Assembly (NCBI RefSeq): GCF_000149955.1
Contig: NW_017264846.1
Location: forward strand, 261,171 to 325,170
DNA: 64,000 bases
DNA from: Fusarium oxysporum f. sp. lycopersici 4287
Lineage: Eukaryota > Ascomycota > Sordariomycetes > Hypocreales > Nectriaceae
Reading direction: 5' to 3'
A program made the translations under genes and the position numbers. Below the pieces are notes generated by a model. It had not been told where the DNA came from. It worked only from the letters and a program-made list of their open reading frames with translations, and did not search any database. This document shows, piece by piece, positions 10,109 to 20,124 of this stretch (the first letter of the stretch is position 1; every line of letters starts with the position of its first letter).

Positions 10109-11833
10109 ATGCATCAGGCATCGTCGCGCTTGCTACGCATGGCGGACGATAGCCGACCGTTCAGCAAGGTATGTACGATGGCTCTCTACTCTTTTGACAC
10201 GCCTGCCTGTCATACTGCGGCGAAGCATAAGGATGGCCGCCACTGCCATGACGCTTCTCGAAACCTCATTCCTCGCTATGATATTGGCCATTGGCTGACT
10301 CGGTCACCCAACAGGACTTTAAGGATATCTTCTCTACCCTCATCGTCAGTCTGCTGCCCCTCTCGGCCCACCGCGTCCGGTTCATCAAGGTCGAGTACAC
10401 CTTCCTCTCCGAAGAAGCTATCAACAACCTGATGTGTCTCAAATTCTCCCAATCCAACCATCTACCCGACCCTAAGGATTCCTCTCGCATTATCACCACA
10501 ACCACTTCTACCACATTCTCAATGGCCAAGGATGTGGCCCGCTCTATCTGCCAACGCTTTGTTGAAGCCCGGCTTGTTGAATCGGCGGATGGTAAACACC
10601 AGCAGGTGTATACCATGGCGGGATCCGTTTGGCAATTGACACCAAAGGGAATCACTGTATTGGGCCGTTTCTGCGCGAGAAATGGCATTCAGCAGAAGCA
10701 GGTATCAGAACTTACTCATCTCAGAGCGACGCGGCTTGTTCTCCTTGAACGAGATTCGCAAACTGACAAACTTCACCATGACCGAGGCACCCTCGAGATC
10801 ATCTTTCGCCGGCTCGTCGGTGCCGATAGCTGCGATGCTATGTCGGGTGTGACCGCTGCTGATTCAAGCTCGATGCACGAATACAGGGATAATACCACCA
10901 AGGTCAAGATTACTGCTGAGCTTAAGCTTAACGGGAAGACCCACCGCGATACCTTCACCGGCAAGGCTATAAACGACTGGTTAATGAACTATTCGACCAT
11001 CATGGAAGAGCGTGAAGCCGTTGCGGTTGCCACTCTTTTCGTGGCTTATAATCTAATAGAGTGTATTGCCGAGGACGGGACATATACTTCCCAGAATCCC
11101 AGCCCCGGGAACAATGTCTTCCAGCCTAGAAAGCGTGCTATCTACCAATTAACGCAGCAAGCTAAGGATCTCATTAATGGCTCAAGGCCACCAACACGGT
11201 CTTCGGAGAGGGGGGGCAGCGCTGGTTTCCAGCGGAACGGTATCTTCAAGGATTCCAATACGCAACGACTCGACAAGATCCTGAAAGATCCTTCCGTGCG
11301 GCTTCTCTTCTGCGAGCACTGCCGAGACACATATTGCGAGGAAAATCTGTCCTTCTACCAAGAAGTGGATAAGTTCATACGAAATTGTAAGGTGGGCACG
11401 GGCGCTGCCCATGAGGAGCCCAACATCGCCGCAATGGACGTTATGAGTGAGAATATAGCTCAGGCGTATAGAATTTATAATGCTTTCCTTGCTGCCGGCT
11501 CGCCTTCCGAGCTCAATATTGACCACCAGCTGCGGAACAGCCTTACCACCCGGATGACGAAGGCTGTGAGTCAGGACACTATCATGATCGACACTCTTCA
11601 AGAAGTTATATCTCTATTTGAAGATGCCCAAAATGCTGTCTTCAAATTGATGGCTAGCGTAAGTTTGGTTTAATACCCACCTCGCAATCCCAAAATGGCC
11701 GCTCTCGGGATCTCCGACCAGACGCTAACAGAAACAGGACTTGGTGCCAAAATTTCTGAGCAACCCCAAGTATGAGCAGCAATTACGAGGCTACAAGCTT
11801 GACCTAGTTGGAAAGGGTCCTGAGCGGGGCTAG
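10109..11833 (+). CDS. flbA: FlbA-like regulator of G-protein signalling (DEP-RGS)
   Basis: Three exons are inferred: 10109-10168 (MHQASSRLLRMADDSRPFSK), intron 10169-10314, exon 10315-11658, intron 11659-11737, exon 11738-11833. This gives 499 aa. After the conserved SSRLLRM block come two DEP-like modules (about residues 21-115 and 190-290), then an RGS domain from about residue 337 (DKILKDPSVRLLFCEHCRD) ending VPKFLSNPKYEQQL. In Aspergillus nidulans FlbA (about 719 aa) is the GTPase-activating protein for the Galpha FadA and switches growth toward conidiation. This copy lacks a usable N-terminal third: in the frame upstream, TAG codons occur at 9995-9997 and 10019-10021. The chosen ATG is the first after them. 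Given the diverged sequence and transposon-rich setting it may be a second copy rather than the orthologue. Confidence 0.8.
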
Positions 11834-11889
11834 GGCTATCAATGCATGGGCGGCACCCAGAGAATACGCGTTCACAACTGGGAGATCTT

Positions 11890-12230
11890 CGTAGTCAACT
11901 AGCGGGAGGCAGTTGGTCACCTACGCATGTGATAGATGGTACCATCCTCCTAGTGCCTCAAGGGATGGCCAGCGCAAGACTACTACCCGAGGAACGAACT
12001 ATCCGTTTTCTATTATCGCCAAGGAATCACGGGATAAGACTACTTGGTCCTTAAGGCATCGCCCGGATAGACGATTTGCCTCACGTAGCCACGAGTCAAG
12101 CCTGGATCCATCTGCTCATCCAACACACCGGAAACTATCTAGTAAGGAGAAGTCTACGGTTGCTAGCCTTGCAAGTGCTGGGGTGCCTTCTAAGAATATC
12201 AGGGCCTATATCCGTCAAAACCCAGATTCA
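11890..12230 (+). pseudogene. MULE transposase N-terminal (FAR1-type) fragment
   Basis: The frame from about 11913 gives VTYACDRWYHPPSASRDGQR, then TTWSLRHRPDRRFASRSHE and SLDPSAHPTHRKLSSKEKST, then VASLASAGVPSKNIRAYIRQ. This is the FAR1-like DNA-binding region of fungal Mutator-like transposases. It ends abruptly at about 12230, where the sequence becomes an antisense LINE. The zinc-chelating pattern is incomplete (HNHE replaced by SRSHE). The catalytic domain is absent. Confidence 0.7.
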
Positions 12231-12234
12231 ATTC

Positions 12235-13175
12235 TACCACCGAACGGCTTTAAGGACAGCACTGCTGTCGGACAAACTGTCGATGAGATTTTGCCGGTAG
12301 TCTCTTGGCTCGTCGAATCACGCAGTGGAACTCCTGTTTGACCATCCGAACCTCGTGGTTGAAGTCGAGAGGGTAGATTCTTCTGATTGCAGAGGCAAGG
12401 TCGTCCAACTCCGCTGGTGGGCGAATACGCGAGGGGAATTTCTATATCACCAAGCTCTACGATTTCGACACATCGTTTGAGTTCATCATTTGTCGTTACG
12501 TGGATCCGACCAGGTTGCATCGGGGCTGGCCTGGTGTCAGAGAGAGGCCAAGCTGTGTGTGAAGTTGTCGGAGCTTTTCGCAAGGTGGTCCTCGACAGAG
12601 GCCTCAGCGAGAGGGATATTCGTAAGGGCAAGACCAATAGTATGTCCATGCGGAGTTATTGGTATGCTTAGACTGTTCAGTATGTAGAGGTTATTTCCTG
12701 ATACCAAATCTGCAATTTCTTGGCCGCGGTCGGTGGCGTGGCCCGTTTGCCAGCTATGATGTCTGGCATTAAAGTAACCAGCAACGAGGCATCATTCTGG
12801 AACAGCCCATCATAGCAGTATATCCAGGGCCTCCTTCTTGCCATTCTGGCAATAGAAGTTGACTATATTCATGCCGTTAATTGTAAGCCAAAGCGTATCT
12901 CGAGTCTGAAAGGACCGAATCTGATCTGCCAGAAGCCTTAGGTCTCGTCGGACATGTGTCATGACTCTAGGCCAAGTGTCGTTCCTGTCCCACGTTGCGA
13001 TAGGTGTGAATGTGTCATATGCCGGGTGGGTTTTGGCGAGACAACGAGTGCTTGTGAAGGTTGTCCATGGCTCCTGCAGAAGGATATTATCGTATCGTTC
13101 GGAGTCAGCTAGCGCCAGGGCGCAGTCGTGGACCAGAGGGATCTTGCCGACGTTAGCCTGAAAGATCATGAGTGA
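12235..13175 (-). pseudogene. LINE fragment: AP endonuclease region of ORF2
   Basis: On the minus strand ORF2 opens at 13169 (MIFQANVGKIPLVHDCALAL) with the LQEPW block of AP endonucleases of Tad/I-like LINEs. A frame change follows (NFNARHHSWQTGHATDRGQE, about 12760-12700). It then reads into a linker ending QNLIDSLSDSSAVLKAVRW at 12235-12300. This linker matches NLINSFSDSSSVFKAVRW in the LINE at 31821-33488, so the two belong to one family. The reverse transcriptase is missing. The 3' side abuts a MULE fragment and the 5' side abuts a broken bZIP gene. Confidence 0.75.
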
Positions 13176-13215
13176 TTTCCTGTCCTTCTTCGTTCCTGCG
13201 AGTGTCTATTCTTGG

Positions 13216-13701
13216 TCATGAGGATGGGTGATATAAGGCGATCCTGTTCCTTTGCTGGATTCGCCTGTTGTAGTCATCCATGCCTTCACTCTGGGGGAAG
13301 GTGCTCATAGGCTCAGGAGCGGGTTGGGCCTTGGCACGAGCTTTTGTTTTCCTACCGTTATCTTTTATCCCCGCCTCCTTCTTCTTGCTGGAACCACGCC
13401 TTGTAGACTTGGTAGCAGCAGGCTGGTTTGTGTTTTGCTGGTGCTTGTCGGATTGAGTCGATGAAGAGCCGCGCCGGCTTTCTGAGCCGCCGGTCGACAT
13501 CTCTGAACAGGTAGACTCGGTAGCTGGGGACGGAATGGGATACCCTTGCATGGAGGTAGCAGATGAGGCCCATTGCGTTGAATATTCTGGTTTGTACGTG
13601 TAGTAGTAGGTGCTGCTGTCGTTGTTGAATTGGGGCTCTTCTGGCGCGTCAACATTGGGAACCAGCCATCTCGGAGGATTTGGGAAAGATAGTATCATCA
13701 A
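13216..13701 (-). pseudogene. bZIP transcription factor truncated in its basic region
   Basis: The minus-strand frame from about 13672 (WLVPNVDAPEEPQFNNDSS) runs through a Tyr/Ser/Thr-rich activation-like region and a Lys-rich patch (RRGSSKKKEAGIK). It then reaches DDYNRRIQQRNRIA at about 13231-13275, the start of a fungal bZIP basic region. After NRIA the sequence changes to LYHPSS and stop, and LINE sequence begins about 40 bp later in the same orientation. The rest of the basic region and the leucine zipper are missing from the window. Upstream exons may lie in 13702-13901, where two overlapping frames are open. Confidence 0.6.
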
Positions 13702-13905
13702 GGAAACACCACTGCTCCCACCGCACTTGTGGTAGGGTACCGTATGTGCTCATTGCGGTGTGACCTTGGTTTATATAAGTCATGTCTGAGCGCGACAGTA
13801 CAGGCAGGAGAGATATCTGATGTAAAATCATCAAAGGTTGATACTCCATTCTTTGGAGGAGGATGGCCCGCATGGTAGAAGTTGAGGAAGACACTACCCA
13901 TTACT

Positions 13906-13948
13906 GTTGTAGCAGTTGTTGTAGTAGTAGTAGTTGTTGTCGTAGTTA
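13906..13948. repeat. GTT/GTA trinucleotide microsatellite
   Basis: A run of GTTGTAGTAGTAG-type triplets lies upstream of the truncated bZIP gene on its 5' side. It is a simple repeat, probably in the promoter or 5' UTR. Confidence 0.7.
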
Positions 13949-14491
13949 TGTTACGAGCTCAATTCACTACCGGCAAAGAGAGGTAAGAAAAAAGAGCCCA
14001 TGTCAGATGGCGACAAAAGCTGAGAGCTGAGTAGTAGAGACAAGTAACGTCGAAGCTAAAGTGGATAGCCCGGACAGGTAACGTCTTGGTCCCGGGGCCA
14101 GGTGGCATTTGTACCTGGTGAGGAGAAATAAGGGGCCATTAATGGTTGTTGCACCAGAGAATAAAAACATTGGAAGCATGGGAGAAGCTAACTTTGAGAG
14201 GGGGCCAGTTTGCAGGAGGGGATCGTCTCAAAAACAAGAGCTGCTATTGGCTATACAATAACGGACTGGCTTCCAAAGCCTACTATTCGTGGACTGCCTC
14301 GAGTGGATGTGATTGGAAGACAAAGAAATCAGCTGGGGAGGTGAGTTGGTCAGGTATTGGGGAGAAGAGACACAGACGCATGCACAGACACTAGGCAAGT
14401 GCAGACCAAAAGGAATTGGTACATTTAACACCGCTGATCCTGCCCGCCGCCAACCTTTAGTCCACCTCTTGCCTCATCATACACAATTAAC

Positions 14492-15544
14492 ATGATCCGA
14501 TCATTATCAGCAGAGCCCGCCAAGCCCAAGCGAAAGGGTATGTTGCCATTTCCCTTTGTATATTTGTTAGTCTTGTTTCATTGTTCTCATGCCATGGATG
14601 TCCGGCGCATTGTAGTAAGCATGAACAAAGCAAACCAAAGCAGGACAACCTACCCCTACCATAAGTTACTAATACAACATCATTCAGGCACCAGAAGTGT
14701 TTCTACCCTTACTCCCGCACAACGCGCCCGTAAGAGAGCCAACGATCGAGAGGCCCAGAGGGTGATCCGCGCCCGTACCAAAGAGCACATAGAGCGGTTA
14801 GAGAGCGAGTTGGCGGTGCTCAAGAGCAAGGAAAGCCGTGACCAGATCGTTCAAGGGCTGTTGCGCCGCAACAAGGCAATCGAGAAAGAGCTGATTCGAC
14901 TCGAGCAGATTATGAGGATGTCAATCACTTCGTCATCTTACTCTGCACCAGGTCTAACTCTACGACAGCTCTCATTGCCCGAAGAGCTCTTAACGCCATC
15001 AGTCTACGATGGAAACCTCAGCACTGATAGCGATGCCATTGATAGTCCTCGTGGATCACCATTCTCTGGCGACTACAACTCCCTCCCCGACTACAGCCAA
15101 CAATATGTCCCCTTATCGAACAACTGCGAATCCTTAGCGAGCACCGTCTCCTGCCCCATTCCCTCCAGCGTCTCGACCCCATCATCATCAGCCGACTATA
15201 GCGCTGGCTATATCCCAACCAGCGCGCCCACCTCGGTCCTCCCCTCTAACGACACCAGCTCCTCAAGTCTCAGCGCTGTGTGCGACAAGGGAGTTGTCAA
15301 GATGGAGTATGACGAGGTGGGCCATCACGGTACAATAGCCCAAGAGCTTCCTCTACCCGATATGAGGCATGGCGAGGAGGTTAGTCACGTTCAATATCCA
15401 GACGACGGGTTCCGCCTCAGTGATCCTCCACTGCATCCCGGCACTCCCTATTCTCACGCCTACATGCCGCATCAACAGCAGCAGCAGTCCGCCTGGAACC
15501 TGTATCCCATGTACTACCCTCAGCCACATTCGTCGGTTCATTAA
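14492..15544 (+). CDS. bZIP transcription factor
   Basis: Exon 1 is 14492-14537 (MIRSLSAEPAKPKRK). Intron 14538-14687 has donor GTATGT, branch-like TTACTAAT and acceptor TTCAG. Exon 2 runs to the TAA at 15542-15544. The spliced protein is about 300 aa. It reads TRSVSTLTPAQRARKRANDR, then the basic region NDREAQRVIR, then a coiled coil HIERLESELAVLKSKES. TRSVSTLTPAQ just before the basic region is a signature of a fungal bZIP group. The C-terminal half is Ser/Pro-rich and ends in Tyr/Pro/Gln-rich sequence with a short CAG repeat. The intron is 150 bp, a multiple of three, so retention would add 50 residues without a stop. No defects were seen, unlike most neighbours. Confidence 0.85.
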   Translation: MIRSLSAEPAKPKRKGMLPFPFVYLLVLFHCSHAMDVRRIVVSMNKANQSRTTYPYHKLLIQHHSGTRSVSTLTPAQRARKRANDREAQRVIRARTKEHIERLESELAVLKSKESRDQIVQGLLRRNKAIEKELIRLEQIMRMSITSSSYSAPGLTLRQLSLPEELLTPSVYDGNLSTDSDAIDSPRGSPFSGDYNSLPDYSQQYVPLSNNCESLASTVSCPIPSSVSTPSSSADYSAGYIPTSAPTSVLPSNDTSSSSLSAVCDKGVVKMEYDEVGHHGTIAQELPLPDMRHGEEVSHVQYPDDGFRLSDPPLHPGTPYSHAYMPHQQQQQSAWNLYPMYYPQPHSSVH

Positions 15545-16216
15545 ATTTCCCCGGCGGTTGAAACTGGCATGTACCCAGTATTATCATGCCATTGACGTGC
15601 CGCCTCGATCATCTTCTGATTGGCTTCGCCCAGAACCGTCGCCAACAGACCCAGGCCAAGGCGATCTGCCAGCTTCTAGAACGCGTATAACCCCGCTCCC
15701 CATGTCCTGATTCTGTACCCTGCATGTGACCGGCTACAAGCCACGAAGTGTGTTACTCTGAACTATTTTTTAAGTTTGAAGTTGCATTAGCAAGAAACTC
15801 CAGGATAGCTTTGATATAATTGGCCGAACTTTGACCTCCTGAGACAGTAGGAATAAGCCATCCCGAATTAGGATGTTGATATGCATGCTGCAAGTGTAAT
15901 GCGCAGGGCTAGCCTGAAGGTAATATGCTGCCACTGGTCATGTCTTGGTCTTGAGGGGTTAGTTACTGCCGTTTATTGATGAAGGCTGATTGATGAACTG
16001 TTGCTGTAGGAGGGTCGGAATCGGCCGGAGGCGAAGGCCGCCACTTCTTTTACTGACATGTGACGGAGCTATATCCGTTTGACAGTTAAAAAAGACCTCG
16101 GACGTTATCCCTGTTGCAGATTACAGTTCATTCTCCGCAGAAATGCTACCCCAAGATCCAGGGGAACTCTTAAAGCACTAACGTCATCTTGCTAGGGAGA
16201 ACTTGATTCCTTTCGC
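15545..16216. other. Intergenic, 3' of the bZIP gene
   Basis: No coding signal or repeat was recognised before the hAT terminus at 16217. Confidence 0.5.
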
Positions 16217-16368
16217 CCAGGCTGGCGGTCCATTCCATTTCCATCCACGCAGCCTCTTGTAGGATGGATGGACGTCCATTTAGTCCCACCTGAGATGGAA
16301 TGGATGGAAATGGACGCTAAGAGTGGGCCCGTGGAATGGATGGACGTGGAAATGGAAATGCGTGGACG

Positions 16369-19062
16369 CTATAAAGGTACAGTACACGTGATCCTCCCAC
16401 CCGTTGCCTCCCGGGCCTCCGCAAAGCTCGTTTCAGCTAACAGATCAGTCCCTGGCACCTTTGCAACCTCAAGGAGCTTCTCCGTGCTCTTAATATAACC
16501 TCCGCAATGCCATGATCTCACCGTCTGTGTCATCCCGATCATACTAGCGTCCAGCCTGGCACGATCGTCTCGAACCATTCGACCGCATGTTGAGAAGAGT
16601 CTCTCAACATCAGCAGACATAGGAAGGACAGAGAGCACATCGAGAGCCATTTGTGACAGACGTGGATACTCTTCTCGTCTCTCATACCAATGGCTAATAG
16701 GATCTAGGATATTCTGGTCGGACTTGTGGACGTCACGGAACCAATCGCTGTATTCGTCGCCAACAGCATGTGTAGAACTGCTAGCCGCATCCTCGGCTTG
16801 CAACAAGGTAGTCATCAATGAAGGTGTTTGTAATAGAGTCGGGCCTGACCATATTCTCCACGATACTCGTCAAAGGGATTCCGATATATGCGCCGCTTCT
16901 TCGTGGCTGGCTAGTTGCGTTCTCGATCTCGAGAGATAATTCGCGGCTCGTAGTGAGACCAGTATAGTTCTTCTACAAGGGACTTTGCAGTTTGGATCCA
17001 GTCTGGGCGGTCCGCCCACACGTCCTCGAAATATCCCCAACGATACGCTGGGTTAAGTGCAATGGCGCCATAATAAACCGGCGTCTCGTCAAGCCGCGAG
17101 TAGTACTTGTCAAGCTTTTTCCAACAGAGGTTAATGTAAACCTTGAAGTGCTCGGAATCGGGATATCGATGGGCAGCAGCCTTATATACCTCCATTTTGC
17201 CAAGGAGGTATTCATAGCCTAGCAGGGTATCCCACGGACATCCATATGCCCCAACGTATCCTTCTGTTGAATGTTGGAGGGTTCACCCTCAACTTCAGGA
17301 TTAAGGTTCAGAATTAAGGTTTGACGCCCTAAACTTAGATCGTAGGACTTTCATCTAGGACTTTCTAGGACTCAAGTCCTAGAAGGAACCAGTCAAAGAT
17401 ATAAGGTCTCAATGGTCCTTCGATTGCGAAAGAATCAAGAAATATACACGATTCACCTTAATATCTGACACCTTCCTTCCGCTTGCGCTGCTGACCGTCG
17501 CCTTCAAGAGTAATCAAGACGTGCTCGAAGTGTTGAAGGACCACGTTAAATAAGGAAATAATAGCCCAGTCCTTCTCCTCGAGTTTATTCTCGTCCCTAA
17601 GGCAGAGCGGCATCTCGCTGCTTGACTTCTTTCCCCTCAATACCAACCCCTCCCACTCGCTCTTCTGCGCATACCAAAGGTCCTCGAGGAAGTCTTTCAG
17701 GTGAAGGGCACGCCGAATCATATAAAGGGTGGAAAGCCAACGGGTAACCACATCAATGATAACATCTAGAGGTTTCTTCGCTCGAACCACCGGATCGTCA
17801 GACTTGCTGTACGCGGTAAGCTGAAGAGACCGGAGGAGATTGGTAAGCGAGTCTGAGCGGTGGATCCAGAAGATGAGGTTATAAAGTTTCCCAACTGGTC
17901 CTTTTCGTCGCCATAGCTCGTGGGCCTTCGCGTCAAGGGTCTCGTTCCCTTGGATATCATCCTCGAAGGCCTCGGAATTATGGCCAAAAAGAAGTGCTTT
18001 AACGGCGAGATTGAGGATATGGCCAAAGCAGCGCAATCGCCGAGTTTTACCCTTGAAACCGATCGCTTTCCCAATTTCTTCCATCGCCGTGTCGCTATTG
18101 CTGGCGTTATCAAGTGTGAAATATCCCACCTTATGGGTTATGCCGTAGCTTCGAAGGACCTCGACCACGTGGGTGGCGATATTGTCCCCAGAATGGCGGT
18201 CAACAAGCTCAGGAAGGCCAAGCACAAGCTTTCCTGGCTGGCCAAGGGCGTTGAGAAAGTAGCAACAGATTCCATACAAAGCGTGGCGATTATTGGACCT
18301 TCAACCATCGAACGCAATATGAAGTAACCCTGGAGCTGTCGCTAATGCTCGCTTGATCTCAGCCTTGTTTTCCTCGTATACCTGAAGAATACGCCTACAG
18401 ACGGTATTGTGGGTAATATGCGCTTCGGTTGTATTCACGAGTGGATTGAGATATTCGAAAGCGGCGCGGAGGTATGGATCTTCAGTCTGTCGGAAAGAAG
18501 AATTGCTGTTGATAATCCACGAGACTACCAAGCGCTGGAAGACTAACCGGTCAAAACGGCCAATGATCTGGTTTGCAATCTGCTGCTCTCGCGCATCACG
18601 GGTATTCAACTTCATCATCTCGGCGATATTCCTCGATGGTATCTTCTTTGCTTTGCTAGGCGGCTTCCGTCTTCCGGAAGGGTCACAGACCTTGTGGTCA
18701 TTCCAGGGATGGATCTCCGCGTTCTGCGTACCACTCGAGGCCGCCGAATGAGGGTTTGGCCTGCGACTGTCAACACAGACCTTGCAAACCCATCGCCGCT
18801 TTGTATCGTCATCGCTCTTCTCGATATCGTAGCCGAATTGCCATATCCACGACGATATAGACGCACAGCGCTGGGATTGCGTGTAGCCAGGGAAGTCTTT
18901 CCAAGGGAAGAGGTCCCACGAGGTCTTCTTATCCCCTTGGTCTGGCGGCTCGAGCGCCATAGAGCTGACAATTCGACTCTCAGCCATTCTACGCGGTACA
19001 GAATGCAGTTGCATGGAGACGCTCGAACGCGGTACCGTGACGCGAAATGTCCACGACCCCAT
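16369..19062 (-). pseudogene. hAT-2 transposase pseudogene
   Basis: ATG at 19062. The N-terminus has a BED-type finger (RRWVCKVC, then HPWNDHK). The frame stays open to TGA at 18301-18303, where family logic expects Trp (HIAFDG-stop-RSNNRHALYG), then continues in the same frame to 17471. A 206 bp solo LTR interrupts the gene at 17265-17470. Skipping it with one target copy restores KRKEGYVGAYG. A TAG near 16911 (probable CAG to TAG) and a frameshift near 16830 precede the C-terminal dimerisation block (LSVLPMSADVERLFSTCGRM, about 16600). The catalytic-core residues VGYFTLDNASNSD are present. The coding sequence carries at least four lesions. Confidence 0.85.
17265..17470. mobile_element. Solo LTR with 5-bp target duplication CCTTC
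   Basis: The 206 bp insert starts TGTTGA and ends CTGACA, and is flanked by CCTTC on both sides (17260-17264 and 17471-17475). It carries internal AGTCCTAG repeats and an AGATATAA box, as do the LTRs at 31627-31820 and 40417-40619, so it belongs to a related small LTR group (probably Copia-like). It sits inside the hAT-2 transposase gene, and its removal rejoins the frame. Confidence 0.85.
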
Positions 19063-19377
19063 GGCTGTTATGTTCTGTTTAAAGATACCTTAATTTGTAT
19101 GTGAAAATGCCTGGTATATAGGTACTTGCGATCTCTACCGACCATGACCAAGTTAGTCCTCCCTGAATTACAGGGTATTCTGGGGACTAGGCTAGGAACC
19201 CCCTACCAGTCCATACCCCTGCTTCCATTTCCACCTAACCATTCCACGGAGCCCTGGCGTGGATGGATGGATTATGTAACGGCAGCTCCATGGAGTGGAT
19301 GAAAATGGATGCACGGACCATCCATTTCCACGCCATGGATACGTGGACAGTGGACGTGGAATGGATCGCCAGCCTGG

Positions 19378-19612
19378 ATGAGCGCTGCACAGCACAGCCT
19401 CTGGTAGACAGACCAGGCTTCAGCTGCTGAAGATGGGACGCTGAACACTTGGAGAATTTGACCTTCAAGCAGGACTGTCACAGGGACAAGCGAGGCTGGG
19501 AAAAGTGGCAAGGTGTAAGGACTGGAGAGGTTAAGGATGTTAAGGGTAAAATGTGGGGAGAACAATGTAACGAGATGGCCCTATGAGGCGTATCCTCCCG
19601 GGCGTAATAACT
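19378..19612 (+). mobile_element. LINE 3' end remnant
   Basis: The block CTTCAGCTGCTGAAGATGGG (about 19421) with CTGAACACTTGGAGA and CTTCAAGCAGGACTGTC, then the terminal box GGCCCTATGAGGCGTATCC and GGGCGTAATAA, matches the 3' UTR of the minus-strand LINE at 40022-40416. The terminal box also matches 22541-22580. Coding sequence of this copy is absent, because the hAT-2 end lies directly upstream. Confidence 0.75.
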
Positions 19613-19624
19613 TCATTCATTTCG

Positions 19625-20124
19625 TTTAGGGCTGGGGTATTGGATGGGAAACGGGCAACGGGCAACGACCAATAAGAAAGCTTGGAAGACAGTTACAGCG
19701 ATGGGACCGGATGTCAAGTGGGTTTCGTCAGCAAGATGGAATGTCGATGGAAACGTGTGGACATCGTCGGGTGTGAGTATTCCCCTCTAGAGCTTTTGAC
19801 ATAATGGATATGCTAACAAGGCTGGGGCAGGTTACTTCTGGCTTGGATCTAATCTTCGCCTTTATTGAAGAGATTTATGGCGCGACTTATGCGAAGGACC
19901 TTCAGGGGACGATTGAGTTCATGAGAATGGATGATGCGTGCGATGATCCTTTCGCTGAGGTGCATGACATTCCACCCAGTGGTGACTGTAGACTGGTAAA
20001 AGTGCATAGGAGCGAATATTATGTTCGGCCCGTCTATTCTAGATTATTCGCTAGTTCTTTCGTCAAGCCCATAACTCCCAAGTCTCAACCACGACTCCTT
20101 CAACACAAATTACGTCAGCTCTAG
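19625..20124 (+). pseudogene. DJ-1/PfpI family protein, 5'-truncated and frameshifted
   Basis: The frame reads AGVLDGKR, then, after a shift, [32 protein letters not shown] short intron (about 19776-19831, GTGAGT..GGGGCAG) follows, then VTSGLDLIFAFIEEIYG and DDACDDPFA. These are hallmark blocks of fungal DJ-1/PfpI proteins (LLDG-RATTNK, WVEDGNIWTSSGVTAG, DPFA). The shift comes from a 7-bp tandem duplication GGGCAAC (19653-19659, 19660-19666). The N-terminal half with the nucleophile-elbow Cys is missing: LINE sequence lies immediately upstream. The frame reads on past DPFA to 20124, further than family members do. Confidence 0.75.

Larger units (their letters stand above)
16217..19377 (-). 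mobile_element. hAT element (hAT-2), about 3.2 kb, with inverted termini
   Basis: Bases 16217-16236 and 19358-19377 are inverted repeats matching at 19 of 20 positions (CAGGCTGGCG type ends). Inside both ends are clusters of TCCATTTCC/GGATGGA subterminal repeats (16229-16365 and 19215-19365), typical of hAT transposase binding regions. Minus-strand transposase fragments fill the middle. No matching 8-bp target duplication was seen next to the ends, so either the flanks have mutated or the element recombined. The right end abuts a LINE 3' tail. Confidence 0.8.

Noticed and set aside
10266..10688. Minus-strand ORFs over the FlbA-like gene
   Set aside because: Antisense shadows of clear DEP-domain coding sequence.
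13906..13948. Triplet repeat as a CRISPR-like or regulatory array
   Set aside because: No spacers; a plain microsatellite in a eukaryotic genome.
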